NCBI RefSeq assembly: GCF_011420305.2
Contig: NZ_CP061769.1
Span: forward strand, 3,025,001 to 3,089,000
Reading direction: 5' to 3'
Length of the DNA stretch: 64,000 nt
Source: Nocardioides ochotonae
GTDB taxonomy: Bacteria; Actinomycetota; Actinomycetes; Propionibacteriales; Nocardioidaceae
Shown: in pieces, positions 1-8,225 of the stretch
How positions within the stretch are numbered: the stretch's first letter is position 1
How the letters are laid out: the number at the start of each line of letters is the position of its first letter
Position numbers and translations under genes: made by a program
Notes under the pieces: generated by a model
Seen by the model: the letters and a program-made list of their open reading frames with translations, nothing else
Told to the model about the DNA's origin: nothing
The model's database searches: none

Positions 1-13
1 AGCCGATTGATCC

Positions 14-1279
14 TCAGGCCGGCGGCACGGGGTCGAACTCGACCAGGAGCTCCGGGATCCCGCGTGAATAGAGACCCTCCTCGTGCGGCACGAAGCCATC
101 GGGGTAACGCAGGTTCTCCATCTGGTCGAGCACCAGGTTGAGCGCGATCCGCATCTCGGTCTGGGCGAGCAACGACCCGACGCAGAAGTGCCGACCGAGG
201 ATGAACTGGACGTGGTTGGCCGCCCCACTGAAGGCCTTGGCCACATCCAGGTCCTCGCGGAAGATGTCGAACCTGTCCGGGTCGGCGAACTGCCGCTCGT
301 CCCGGTTCGCCGCCGCGAGCATCATGATGCAGGTCGAGCCGGCGGGGATCGTGACGCCGTGCAGCGTCACATCCTCCTCGGTCTGGCGCATGATCATGTG
401 CACCGGCCCCGAGTGCCGCAGCGTCTCGGCGATGGCATTGTCGACGAGCGACCTGTCCCGGCGGACGGCCTCGAGCTGGTCGGGATTGTCCATCAGGTTG
501 CGGACCATGCTCGTCACGGCCTTGTCGGTGGTCTCGCCACCGGCGACCAGGAGGAGGCTGACGAACGCCTTGATCTCCTCGTCACTCATCTGGTGGCCGT
601 CCACCTCGGCCCGACACAGGCGTGAGAGCAGGTCCTCCCCGTCACCGGAGCGCCGCTCGTGGATGATCGGCATCATGTACTCGCGCAGCTCGTGGCGAGT
701 GACCTCCGCAGCGGAAGTGACGTCGGGATCCCCGGCGAGGTTGTTCAGGCTCGCCATGATCGACTCATACCAGCGGTGGAACCGGTCGTGGTCGCTCTTG
801 GGCAGGCCCAGCATGTCGACCATGACGTTGATCGGGAACCACGTGGAGAAGTCCTGGACGATGTCGGCGCGACCACTGCGCGCGATCGGGTCCATCAGCT
901 CCGCGCCAGCCGAGGCCACCACCCCCTGGATCAGCCCCATGGCGTTCTCGCGGATCACCGGCATGAACTTCTCCAGGCCCTTGCCCCGGAAGAACGGATT
1001 GAGCAGCGCCCGGTGCCGCGAGTGCTCCGTGCCCTCCATCTGGAGGATGGTGCGACCGTGCAGCGGCTCGAGCTGCCACTCGTAGTTGCGGCTGGAGAAC
1101 TGCGGACTGCGGAAGGCGCCGGCGACGTCCTCGAAGCGGCTGAGCAGGTAGCTCTGGGTGGGCTCGTGGTAGAGCACGGGGTAGTGGTCACGCAGGACCC
1201 GCTGCAGGGGGTAGGGGTCCGAGAGGTACTCCGCAGACAGGATGTCCGGCGGTAGAGCCACGTCTTCGGCGATCGTCAT
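14..1279 (-). CDS. Cytochrome P450, class I bacterial type
   Basis: A soluble haem-thiolate monooxygenase of 421 residues, a usual length for a bacterial P450. The haem loop FILGRHFCVG lies near residues 359-368 with Cys366 as the proximal ligand. The ExxR of the K helix is ETLR at 285-288. The I-helix oxygen-activation motif AGGETT at 246-251 keeps the acidic residue and the threonine. The chosen ATG has GGAGGT about six bases upstream; an in-frame start 48 bases further up has no such site. It needs electrons from a ferredoxin, and the nearby [3Fe-4S] ferredoxin (3544-3741) and reductase (5175-6344) are natural partners. It is divergent from a mycofactocin-type SDR, which could oxidise its alcohol product. 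The substrate cannot be read from the sequence; a terpenoid, alicyclic or steroid-like molecule is only a guess from the neighbours. Confidence 0.93.
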   Translation of the reverse strand: MTIAEDVALPPDILSAEYLSDPYPLQRVLRDHYPVLYHEPTQSYLLSRFEDVAGAFRSPQFSSRNYEWQLEPLHGRTILQMEGTEHSRHRALLNPFFRGKGLEKFMPVIRENAMGLIQGVVASAGAELMDPIARSGRADIVQDFSTWFPINVMVDMLGLPKSDHDRFHRWYESIMASLNNLAGDPDVTSAAEVTRHELREYMMPIIHERRSGDGEDLLSRLCRAEVDGHQMSDEEIKAFVSLLLVAGGETTDKAVTSMVRNLMDNPDQLEAVRRDRSLVDNAIAETLRHSGPVHMIMRQTEEDVTLHGVTIPAGSTCIMMLAAANRDERQFADPDRFDIFREDLDVAKAFSGAANHVQFILGRHFCVGSLLAQTEMRIALNLVLDQMENLRYPDGFVPHEEGLYSRGIPELLVEFDPVPPA

Positions 1280-1384
1280 CTGCTTACCTCCACCGTGAAT
1301 GATGTGAACCATTAGCACGATACGCATGCGTGGCGTTGATCACAACGGTCGACTTCTCGTTGATTTCTCCCTCGTTCCATGCTC

Positions 1385-1415
1385 TTGACGCGGGTCGGGT
1401 GGCCGGGGATGATAT
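1385..1415 (+). promoter_or_regulatory. Candidate promoter for the 1450-2289 SDR
   Basis: A -35-like TTGACG (1385-1390) is followed by GATGAT at 17 bp or TGATAT at 19 bp (1410-1415). It lies about 35 bp ahead of the SDR start in the divergent gap between P450 and SDR. The match is moderate and unproven. Confidence 0.4.
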
Positions 1416-1421
1416 TGAGCC

Positions 1422-1437
1422 CAATCATGCGCATTGA
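1422..1437. promoter_or_regulatory. Candidate operator, imperfect CAATCAT inverted repeat
   Basis: The 16-bp sequence CAATCATGCGCATTGA is an imperfect inverted repeat just downstream of the candidate SDR promoter. It shares the CAATCAT half-site with a better palindrome at 11827-11844 upstream of the aldehyde dehydrogenase. It may bind a common, probably TetR-like, regulator encoded elsewhere; this is inference. Confidence 0.3.
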
Positions 1438-1449
1438 ATGGAGCTCACA

Positions 1450-2289
1450 ATGGCAGGTCGCCTCGCAGGCAAGGTCGCATTCATCACGGGTGCCGCTCGC
1501 GGACAGGGACGCAATCACGCGATCCGGATGGCGGAGCAGGGGGCGGACATCATCGCCGTCGACATCTGCGCCGAGATCGACACGGTGACCCCGTTCTATC
1601 CCCTCGCCACCCCCGACGAGCTGGAGCAGACGGTCAAGGCCGTCGAGGCCACCGGCCAGCGGATCGTGGCCCGCACGGCCGACGTCCGGGACCTCGACGC
1701 GCTCCAGCAGGCGTTCGACCAGGGCGTCGACGAGCTCGGCCGGATCGACATCGTGCTGGCCAACGCCGGCATCGCCACCTACGGCAAGTCGTGGGAGCTC
1801 ACCTCCGAGATGTGGAAGGACATGATCGACGTCAACCTCACCGGTGTCTTCCACACCGCCAAGGTCGCGATCCCCCGCCTGATCGAGCAGGGCGAGGGCG
1901 GTTCGATGGTCTTCACCAGCTCGATCGGCGGCCTCAAGGGCATCCAGCACGTGGCCCACTACGTCAGCGCCAAGCACGGCATCGTCGGCCTCATGCGCAC
2001 CATGGCCAACGAGCTCGCGCCGTACGACATCCGGGTCAACACCGTCCACCCGACCAACGTGGCCACCATCATGGTCAAGAACCCCGGCACCTACTCCATG
2101 TTCGTGGGAGAGGGCGAGGAGGCCACCGAGGAGGCGGCCATCCCCGGGATGGTGGGCCTGAACTCCCTGGCGGTGCCGTGGGTGGAGTGCGACGACATCA
2201 CCAACGCGATCCTCTTCCTGACCAGCAACGAGGGTCGCTACGTCACCGGGACGACCCTGCCGGTGGATGCGGGGGCGTTCGCGAAGTAG
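1450..2289 (+). CDS. Mycofactocin-coupled SDR family oxidoreductase
   Basis: A short-chain dehydrogenase of 279 residues. The N-terminal Rossmann motif TGAARGQGRNHA (13-24) and the insert after the second strand are typical of SDRs that hold NAD tightly and pass electrons to mycofactocin instead of exchanging it. Catalytic residues are Ser157/158 and YVSAK (Tyr171, Lys175), with NAG at 105-107. The second ATG (1450) is chosen because GGAG lies six bases upstream; an in-frame ATG at 1438 overlaps that site. It probably oxidises a P450-made secondary alcohol to a ketone. No mft biosynthesis gene is in the window, so the cofactor would come from elsewhere. The last 47 bases overlap the end of the convergent MFS gene. 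Confidence 0.88.
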   Translation: MAGRLAGKVAFITGAARGQGRNHAIRMAEQGADIIAVDICAEIDTVTPFYPLATPDELEQTVKAVEATGQRIVARTADVRDLDALQQAFDQGVDELGRIDIVLANAGIATYGKSWELTSEMWKDMIDVNLTGVFHTAKVAIPRLIEQGEGGSMVFTSSIGGLKGIQHVAHYVSAKHGIVGLMRTMANELAPYDIRVNTVHPTNVATIMVKNPGTYSMFVGEGEEATEEAAIPGMVGLNSLAVPWVECDDITNAILFLTSNEGRYVTGTTLPVDAGAFAK

Positions 2290-3547
2290 GTCGGCGCACC
2301 AGCGCCATGGCCAGGACGGTGAGGGCCCCCATCGTCAGCCAGGCCCACCCGCGGCCTCCGGCGTCCGAGAGCACGCCGAAGGCCGCGGGACCCACCGCCG
2401 ACCCCAGGCCGCTGCCCAGCTGGAGCAGCCCGCTGGCCGCGCCCGGCCCGGCGCTGCTGCCACGCACCACGGTGATCAGCAGCAGGGCCGGCCAGGTCCA
2501 GGCCGCCACCAGCGACAGCACCACCCCCACCACGACCAACGCCTGCCAGCCGCTTCCGCTCGACCGCTCGAGACCGAAGACGCCCGTGGACACGAGCAGC
2601 AACGACAGCCCCGCGAGGCCCATCACCGCGAGCAGCGGCGTCACGTCGGAGGACGGCCGGCCGCCCAGGAACCTGCCGGCCGCGACCCTGGCCACGACTG
2701 CGGCCAGGCTGCCCCCGGAGACCACTCCCGCGGCCGCCACCGGCCCGAGACCCGCCGAGACCAGGGTGAGCACCGCGAAGCCGGTGAGCGTCGCGACCGA
2801 GAAGGTGCCGAGGCCGGCGGCGACGACCATCGGCACCAGGGCCCGCCGCGCACTGGTCCGCTCCGCCGGCGAGAGCTCCACCCGCGAGGCATCGGCGCGG
2901 CGCCCGGCCCCCGGAGCACCGGAGCCCCGGCGGACGACCAGCGCGAGCACCGAGGCAGGCAGCACCAGGGAGATCGCCATCGCCGTACGCCAGCCGTACA
3001 GGTGCGCCACCGCCGGCAGGGTCGCGCCCGCCGCGGCCATCAGCAGCGGCGGGGCGGTCTGCTTGAGCCCGAGCACCGTCGACTGACGGCGAGCCGGGAC
3101 CACGGCCATCACCAGCAGGTTGGTGGTCGGCGAGCAGATGCCGTACCCCACGCCACCGAGCGCAGCGACCAGGAGGAGCGCGAGCCAGGAGTCGACGAGG
3201 AGGACGCAGGTGGCCACACAGAGCGCGGTCACCGCGGGGCCGAGCCAGGCGCCGAGCGGCCACCCGCGCCCATCCACCCATCGGCCGGCCACCGGGGCGA
3301 CGAGGGCGGTCACCGCCCAGAACGCGGACACCACCGCACCGAGCGCGGCGTCACTGAGGCCGAGATCGGTGGTGATCTCGACGGAGAGCACCCCGAGCAG
3401 AGTCGGCACGACGATCGCCGTGCCGAGGAGCAGGAACGCCAGCAGGCCCGTCGCCCGTTCCCCGGCCGCGTAGCGCGCGGACGGGGAACGGAGACGAGCC
3501 CGCTCCGGGTCGTCGCAGGCGTCGCTCCTGCGACGTCCCGCAGTCAC
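2243..3547 (-). CDS. MFS transporter
   Basis: A major facilitator superfamily permease of about 434 residues with roughly 12 hydrophobic segments. The basic loop after TM2 (GRWVDGRG) is typical of the family. The GTG start at 3547 overlaps the ferredoxin stop as GTGA, which implies translational coupling; an ATG 30 bases upstream lies inside the ferredoxin gene. The tail is proline- and arginine-rich and reads into the 3' end of the convergent SDR for 47 bases. Being cotranscribed with a P450-type ferredoxin, it may import or export the substrate of this catabolic block. The substrate is unknown, and general drug-type export cannot be excluded. Confidence 0.82.
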   Translation of the reverse strand: MTAGRRRSDACDDPERARLRSPSARYAAGERATGLLAFLLLGTAIVVPTLLGVLSVEITTDLGLSDAALGAVVSAFWAVTALVAPVAGRWVDGRGWPLGAWLGPAVTALCVATCVLLVDSWLALLLVAALGGVGYGICSPTTNLLVMAVVPARRQSTVLGLKQTAPPLLMAAAGATLPAVAHLYGWRTAMAISLVLPASVLALVVRRGSGAPGAGRRADASRVELSPAERTSARRALVPMVVAAGLGTFSVATLTGFAVLTLVSAGLGPVAAAGVVSGGSLAAVVARVAAGRFLGGRPSSDVTPLLAVMGLAGLSLLLVSTGVFGLERSSGSGWQALVVVGVVLSLVAAWTWPALLLITVVRGSSAGPGAASGLLQLGSGLGSAVGPAAFGVLSDAGGRGWAWLTMGALTVLAMALVRRPTSRTPPHPPAGSSR

Positions 3548-3741
3548 TCCTCGATGCTCAGCGCGATCTCCGGGCACGAGTCGACGCCAAGGGCGGCGCC
3601 GTCCTCCAGCTCCTCGGGAATCTCGCCGTCGAACTTCACGATCACCTGTCCCTCGTCGACGGTGACGTCATACACGTCCGGCGCAGACATCCGGCAAAGG
3701 CCGTGGCCCTGACACTTCTCGAGATCGGCGGCAACTCTCAT
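3544..3741 (-). CDS. [3Fe-4S] ferredoxin, P450 redox partner type
   Basis: A 65-residue acidic ferredoxin with the three-cysteine pattern of actinobacterial P450 partners: CxxHGxC at Cys10-Cys16 and a third Cys at 56 in SCPEIA. The missing fourth cysteine indicates a [3Fe-4S] cluster. The ATG at 3741 is preceded by AGGAGG at about ten bases; an upstream in-frame start would add 20 non-conserved residues. It should carry electrons from the NAD(P)H reductase at 5175-6344 to one or both P450s. It is divergent from the second P450 and coupled to the downstream MFS gene. Confidence 0.9.
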   Translation of the reverse strand: MRVAADLEKCQGHGLCRMSAPDVYDVTVDEGQVIVKFDGEIPEELEDGAALGVDSCPEIALSIEE

Positions 3742-3822
3742 GGAATGGGGTCCTCCTGACTGGGGTCGCACCAAGGTGCCTGCGGGGAGTCCGGCGCCCA
3801 CCCCGTGACGGGTGTGACTCCC

Positions 3823-3850
3823 TTGACTCCGTGCTGGGTATAACTATTAT
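3823..3850 (+). promoter_or_regulatory. Promoter of the P450-reductase operon
   Basis: TTGACT (3823-3828), a 16-bp spacer and TATTAT (3845-3850) form a good sigma-70-like promoter with an expected start near 3857. The AT-rich stretch stands out in a GC-rich background. On the other strand TTGGGT-N17-TAGTTA overlaps it and could serve the divergent ferredoxin gene. Confidence 0.5.
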
Positions 3851-3865
3851 CATGATCCTGCTCAC

Positions 3866-3890
3866 CCAAGGAACCCCTTGGCCCCCAAGG
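3866..3890 (+). promoter_or_regulatory. Two alternative leader hairpins, one covering the P450 Shine-Dalgarno
   Basis: Three six-base blocks follow one another: CCAAGG (3866-3871), CCTTGG (3876-3881) and CCAAGG (3885-3890). The middle block can pair with either neighbour (loops AACC or CCC). The third block overlaps the ribosome site AAGGAGG (3887-3893), so one fold hides it and the other frees it. With the predicted transcript start the whole leader is only about 47 bases. Confidence 0.4.
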
Positions 3891-3903
3891 AGGATGGATC
3901 CCG

Positions 3904-5178
3904 ATGTCCGACCAGCCGCGCTGCCCCGTCACCCACTTCGACCACCACTCTGCGGACCACGCCAAGGACCACGTGGGTGTCTACCGCCGGCTGCGCGAGG
4001 AGACTCCGGTCGCGTGGACCGAGGCGCACGGCGGCTACTGGGTGCTCGCAGACTACAAGTCGGTCTTCGAGGCGTCCCGCAACGACGACCTTTTCTCCTC
4101 CGGCCGGCATGACGAGTTCGGCGGCCCCGGCCTCTCGGTGACCATCCCCAAGGCCCCCACTGCCTTCCACATCCCGATCGAGCTCGACCCGCCGCGGTTC
4201 CGCCCCTACCGCAAGGCGGTCAACAAGGTCACCGCTCCCGCCGCGGTGGAGAACCTCGACGAGGTGGTCCGCCACTACGTGACCGGGTTCATCGACACCA
4301 TCATCGAGAAGGGCGAGGCCGACCTCGCGATCGTCGCCGGGGTGCCGGCCGCGGTGACCATCGACTGGCTCGGCCTGGATCCCTCGGAGTACAAGAACTA
4401 CGTCGACGCGATGCACACGCTGGTCTCTGCGGCGCCCGGCTCCCCGGAGTACCAGCACGCCGCCGAGGTCGCGGTGCCGTGGGTGAGCAAGACGGTCCGC
4501 GAACACATCGCCCACCGCCGCGAGAACCCCAGCGACGACGCCACCACCCACTTCATCAACTCCGAGGTGGACGGTCGCCGGATGGACGACGACGAGGTCT
4601 ACTCCATCCTCGAGCTGGTCATCTCCGGCGGGGTCGGCACCACCGCCTCGCTGGTCACCCAGTCGCTGGTCTGGCTCTACCAGAACCCCGAGGAGCGCCA
4701 GCGGTTGATCGACGACCCGTCGATGGTCGACATCGCCGTGGAGGAGTTCCTCCGGGTCTTCTCCCCCACCCAGGCACTTGCCCGCACGATCATGGAGGAC
4801 ACCGAGTTCCAGGGCTGCCCCGTCCGCAAGGGCGACCGGGCGCTGCTCTCGTGGGGATCGGCGAACCGGGACGCCGAGCAGTTCGAGAACCCCGACACCG
4901 TCGACATCACCCGCTGGCCCAACCGGCACGTCGCGTTCGGTCTCGGCATCCACCGGTGCGCCGGCTCCCACTTGGGCAAGGCGATGGCCCGGGAGATGAT
5001 CCGCCAGGTGCTCGGCCGGATGGGCGACTACGTCGTCGACATGGACAACGTCTTGGCCTACCCCGACCAGGGCACCAATGCAGGCTTCCACACCATCCCC
5101 GTCACCTTCACTCCCGGCGAGCGCATGCTGGGCGACAAGCCGCTCTTCGCCGAGCACTACACCAAGACCGCGACGTGA
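3904..5178 (+). CDS. Cytochrome P450 with unusual I-helix motif
   Basis: A 424-residue class I P450. The haem loop FGLGIHRCAG has Cys352 as ligand, and the ExxR motif is EFLR at 281-284. The I-helix reads GGVGTT (242-247): glycine stands where most P450s have the acidic residue of the acid-alcohol pair, although the threonine is kept. The ATG has a strong AAGGAGG site. Its stop overlaps the GTG of the ferredoxin reductase, giving a P450-reductase pair. The gene is divergent from the [3Fe-4S] ferredoxin, so all three parts of a class I system are together. The substrate is unknown. The missing acid could reflect substrate-assisted proton delivery or a different reaction type; this is inference. 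Confidence 0.93.
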   Translation: MSDQPRCPVTHFDHHSADHAKDHVGVYRRLREETPVAWTEAHGGYWVLADYKSVFEASRNDDLFSSGRHDEFGGPGLSVTIPKAPTAFHIPIELDPPRFRPYRKAVNKVTAPAAVENLDEVVRHYVTGFIDTIIEKGEADLAIVAGVPAAVTIDWLGLDPSEYKNYVDAMHTLVSAAPGSPEYQHAAEVAVPWVSKTVREHIAHRRENPSDDATTHFINSEVDGRRMDDDEVYSILELVISGGVGTTASLVTQSLVWLYQNPEERQRLIDDPSMVDIAVEEFLRVFSPTQALARTIMEDTEFQGCPVRKGDRALLSWGSANRDAEQFENPDTVDITRWPNRHVAFGLGIHRCAGSHLGKAMAREMIRQVLGRMGDYVVDMDNVLAYPDQGTNAGFHTIPVTFTPGERMLGDKPLFAEHYTKTAT

Positions 5179-6344
5179 CCGCCGCCCAGCCCGGCCACGC
5201 CCTCGACCTCGAGAACGGCCGGGTGGTCGTGGTCGGCGGCGGGCTGGCGGCCGCACGGCTGTGCGCGACGCTGCGGCGCAAGAGGTTCACCGGCACGCTG
5301 ACGGTGCTCAGCGCCGAGCACGTCCCTCCGTACGACAGGCCACCGCTCTCCAAGGCCGTGCTGGCCGGGGAGCGCGACGCGTCGCCCCTCCCCTTCGACA
5401 CCGAGAAGCTCGCCGTCGACCTGCGCCTCGGTGTGACCGCGACCGGGCTCGACACCGACCGCCGCCGGCTGAAGACCACCGCCGGCGAGGTCGAGTACGA
5501 CGCGCTCGCCGTCGCGACCGGCGCGACGCCGTCACGGCTGCCCGGCGTGGGCCCGCAGGCGACGCTCCGCACCATCGACGACGCCTTGGAGCTGCGCAAG
5601 CAGCTGGTGCCCGGCGCCCACGTGGTGGTGGTCGGCGCGAGCTGGATCGGCGCCGAGGTGGCCACCGCCGCCCGCGCCGCCGGCTGCCGGGTCACCTGCG
5701 TGGAGTTCGGTCCCGAGCCGCTGTCCGGCGTCCTGGGCGAGCAGGTCGGCGCCGCCACCCGCGACTGGTGGGACGGCATCGAGCTGCGTACGTCGACCGG
5801 CGTCACCTCCATCGAGTGCGACGGCGTCCACCTCGACGATGGCACCGTGCTGAGCGCCGATGTCGTGGTCACCGGCATCGGCGTCCGCCCCGAACTCGGC
5901 TGGCTGCAGGGCTCGGGTCTCGAGCTGGATCGCGGCATCCTCACCGACGTGCGCTGCCGGACCAACGTGCCCGGGGTCGTCGCGCTGGGCGACGTCGCGC
6001 AGCGCTGGTCCGCGCACACCGGCGGTCACCGGCTCGCTGAGCACTGGGACGAGGCCAGCATGGTGGCGACCGCGGCGGTGGGCAGCCTGCTGGACTGGGA
6101 CCAGGGCCCGGAGCACGACCCGGTCCCCTACTTCTGGTCCGACCAGTTCGGCCGCAAGCTCCAGTACGTCGGGGCGCACCTGCCCGACGACACCCTGGAC
6201 CTCCGACGCGGGCCGGACGGCACGCTGGCGCGGGCCACCTGGAGCCGTGACGGCGTGCTCACCGCCTGGCTCGGCGTGGACGCCAGCAAGGACCTGGTCA
6301 AGGCCCGGGCCGCGACCGGCAGCCCCGTGTCGGCGCTGGACTGA
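5175..6344 (+). CDS. NAD(P)H:ferredoxin reductase, FAD-dependent
   Basis: A 389-residue flavoprotein of the pyridine nucleotide-disulfide reductase fold that moves electrons from NAD(P)H to ferredoxin. FAD binds at GGGLAAARL (21-29). The ATGATP motif is at 115-120 and the NAD(P)-binding motif VVVVGASWIGAE at 150-161. The late FAD motif ALGDVA is present, and the C-terminal YFWSDQFGRKLQ is typical of P450-linked reductases. The GTG start overlaps the P450 stop as GTGA, so translation is coupled. The reading frame is open far upstream through the P450 gene, but that extension is not conserved-looking. It should serve the ferredoxin at 3544-3741 and possibly both P450s. Confidence 0.92.
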   Translation: MTAAQPGHALDLENGRVVVVGGGLAAARLCATLRRKRFTGTLTVLSAEHVPPYDRPPLSKAVLAGERDASPLPFDTEKLAVDLRLGVTATGLDTDRRRLKTTAGEVEYDALAVATGATPSRLPGVGPQATLRTIDDALELRKQLVPGAHVVVVGASWIGAEVATAARAAGCRVTCVEFGPEPLSGVLGEQVGAATRDWWDGIELRTSTGVTSIECDGVHLDDGTVLSADVVVTGIGVRPELGWLQGSGLELDRGILTDVRCRTNVPGVVALGDVAQRWSAHTGGHRLAEHWDEASMVATAAVGSLLDWDQGPEHDPVPYFWSDQFGRKLQYVGAHLPDDTLDLRRGPDGTLARATWSRDGVLTAWLGVDASKDLVKARAATGSPVSALD

Positions 6345-6359
6345 CCCGGTCCGCGCCCG

Positions 6360-7628
6360 ATGACCACGGATCCCGTGCTCGCCAGCACGCCCGCGCGGGA
6401 CCACCGGACCCACGCCGGCCGGCTCCCCACCTGGCTCGCGCTCGCGCTGGTGGTGGCCATCGGCGTCAACATCCGTGCCGTCTTCGGGGTGACCCCTCCG
6501 CTGGTGCCGGTGATCAGCGAGGACCTGTCGCTCAGCGCGACCGCGGCCAGCCTGCTCACGTCGGTGCCGATCCTGGCGATGGCGCTCTGCGCACCGCTGG
6601 GCCATTCCCTCACCACCCGGCTCGGGGCCGACCGCGCGATGATCGCACTGCTGGCCGTCCTCGGGCTCGCCGAGCTCTCCCGCCTGCTGATCGGCACCGC
6701 CGTGCCACTGGTCCTCTCCGCAGGGCTCATCGGCGGGGCGCTGGGCGTGATCTCCACGCTGGTGCCTGCATTCATCGCCCACTACCTGCCCCGGCTGCGT
6801 GGCCTGGCCACCGGCGTCTACTCCACCTCCATGGCGCTCGGCGTCGGCCTGGCAGCCGGCACCGCGCAGCCGATCACCGAGCACCTCGGGGGCTGGCGGG
6901 TGGCGCTCGGGCTCTGGGGCGTGGCCGCCCTCGCCCTGGTCGCGGCACTGGTCGCCGTCCGGGCGGCGGGCGCGGGGAGGCCCCGGGAGACCGGGCCGGC
7001 CGAGCGGGTCTCGCTGCCACTGCGCGAGAAGCGTGCCTGGTTCGTCACCGCCGTCTACTGCGTGCCGATGTTCCTCGGGTTCGGGGTGATCGCCTGGCTC
7101 CCCTCCCTCTTCATCGAGCACGGGATCGCCCCCGGCACCGCGGCGCTCCACCTGGTCCTGTTCCAAGGCGTGCAGCTGCTCTCGATCCTCACCCTGACCC
7201 CGCTGACCGACCGGGTCCCCGGGCGCCGCGGCGTCTTCACGACCGTGATGGTGACCTCGACCGTCGGGCTGCTGCTGCTCTGCCTGGAGCCGCGCGACCT
7301 GGCGATCCCTGGCCTGCTGCTGGCGGGCTTCGGGATCGGCGGCGCGAGCAGCCTGGCCCTGGTCAAGGTGCAGGACGAGGCGACCTCGCCGCAGGACGCC
7401 ACCCGGCTCAGCTCGATGTCGATGCTGTTCTCCTTCACCGCGGGCGCGGCCGGACCGTTCCTGATGGGCGCGCTCGCCGACGCCACCGACAGCCTCGTGC
7501 CCGGGTTCTGGCTCTGCTTCGCGATCAGCGTGGCGAGCATGCTGCTGCTGATCGGCATGCACCCGGCCGCGCGCGACCGGGACGACGAGGGCGCGAAGGC
7601 CACCCACCATGAGTTTCCCACCGGATGA
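6360..7628 (+). CDS. MFS transporter, CynX/NimT-like
   Basis: A 422-residue permease with about 12 membrane segments. The VNIRAVFGVTPPLVPVI segment near the start and the SRLLIGT region recall the CynX/NimT (cyanate/nitroimidazole) branch of the MFS. The gene starts 15 bases after the reductase stop, so it is probably in the same operon as P450 and reductase. A second transporter within 4 kb suggests uptake of a substrate and export of a product, or uptake of related substrates. The substrate is not recognisable. Confidence 0.85.
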   Translation: MTTDPVLASTPARDHRTHAGRLPTWLALALVVAIGVNIRAVFGVTPPLVPVISEDLSLSATAASLLTSVPILAMALCAPLGHSLTTRLGADRAMIALLAVLGLAELSRLLIGTAVPLVLSAGLIGGALGVISTLVPAFIAHYLPRLRGLATGVYSTSMALGVGLAAGTAQPITEHLGGWRVALGLWGVAALALVAALVAVRAAGAGRPRETGPAERVSLPLREKRAWFVTAVYCVPMFLGFGVIAWLPSLFIEHGIAPGTAALHLVLFQGVQLLSILTLTPLTDRVPGRRGVFTTVMVTSTVGLLLLCLEPRDLAIPGLLLAGFGIGGASSLALVKVQDEATSPQDATRLSSMSMLFSFTAGAAGPFLMGALADATDSLVPGFWLCFAISVASMLLLIGMHPAARDRDDEGAKATHHEFPTG

Positions 7629-7672
7629 CGGCCGTCTAGCGACGCCCAGAGAGCACGACGAGAGGAGCACCC

Positions 7673-8131
7673 ATGCCCGGCATGTGGTTCGAAGAGTTCG
7701 AGGCCGGCCAGGAGTTCAAGCACCCGTGGAGCCGCACCGTGACCGAGATGGACAACATCCTGTTCACCTCGATCACCATGAACCCCGCCCCGCTCCACCT
7801 GGACGCTGAGTACATGGCGACCCAGCCCCACGGCCAGCGACTGATGAACAGCCTCTACACCGCCGGCCTGATCGGCGGGATGATCGTCTACGACCTCACC
7901 ATGGGCACGACGCTGGGCAACCTGGGCTACACGAAGTTCGACTTCCCCAGCCCCGTCTTCCACGGCGACACCCTGCGCGCCGAGACCACCATCCTGGACA
8001 AGCGCGAGTCCAAGAGCCGCACGGACTCCGGGATCGTCCGGTTCGAGCACCGGGGCTACAACCAGCGTGACGAGCTGGTCCACATCGCACACCGGGCCGG
8101 TCTGATGCTCAAGCGTCCCGAGGGCGTCTGA
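7673..8131 (+). CDS. MaoC-like hot-dog hydratase
   Basis: A 152-residue single hot-dog domain protein of the MaoC dehydratase/hydratase family. The active-site segment NPAPLHLD (37-44) has the expected Asn-Pro-x-Pro-x-His-x-Asp layout. The later PVFHGDTLRAET matches the second conserved strand. Relatives hydrate enoyl-CoA, mesaconyl-CoA or itaconyl-CoA. The GAGAGGAGC segment ahead of the ATG serves as ribosome site. It is the last gene before a strong terminator and follows the P450-reductase-MFS genes on the same strand. It suggests that the cluster ends in CoA-ester chemistry, although no acyl-CoA ligase is present here. Confidence 0.85.
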   Translation: MPGMWFEEFEAGQEFKHPWSRTVTEMDNILFTSITMNPAPLHLDAEYMATQPHGQRLMNSLYTAGLIGGMIVYDLTMGTTLGNLGYTKFDFPSPVFHGDTLRAETTILDKRESKSRTDSGIVRFEHRGYNQRDELVHIAHRAGLMLKRPEGV

Positions 8132-8162
8132 GCCGAGGAGACACCGCCCAGCAGACGCGAGA

Positions 8163-8192
8163 GGGGCCGCCCGGTGAGCACCGGGCGGCCCC
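8163..8192. terminator. Bidirectional terminator between convergent genes
   Basis: A perfect 13-bp GC-rich stem with a GAGC loop lies between the MaoC-like gene and the convergent luciferase-like gene. It is followed by CTTCTCGT on the plus strand. It can serve both transcripts. Confidence 0.8.
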
Positions 8193-8225
8193 TTCTCGTG
8201 CTCCGAGGGAGCGAGTCTCTCGAGG

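Noticed and set aside
1279..1327. Longer N terminus for the first P450
   Set aside because: The 16 extra residues lack a ribosome site, while GGAGGT stands correctly before the ATG at 1279.
4479..5174. N-terminal extension of the ferredoxin reductase frame
   Set aside because: The frame is open through the P450 gene, but the extension is Arg/Pro-rich shadow sequence. The GTG at 5175 fits the coupled start and the family length.
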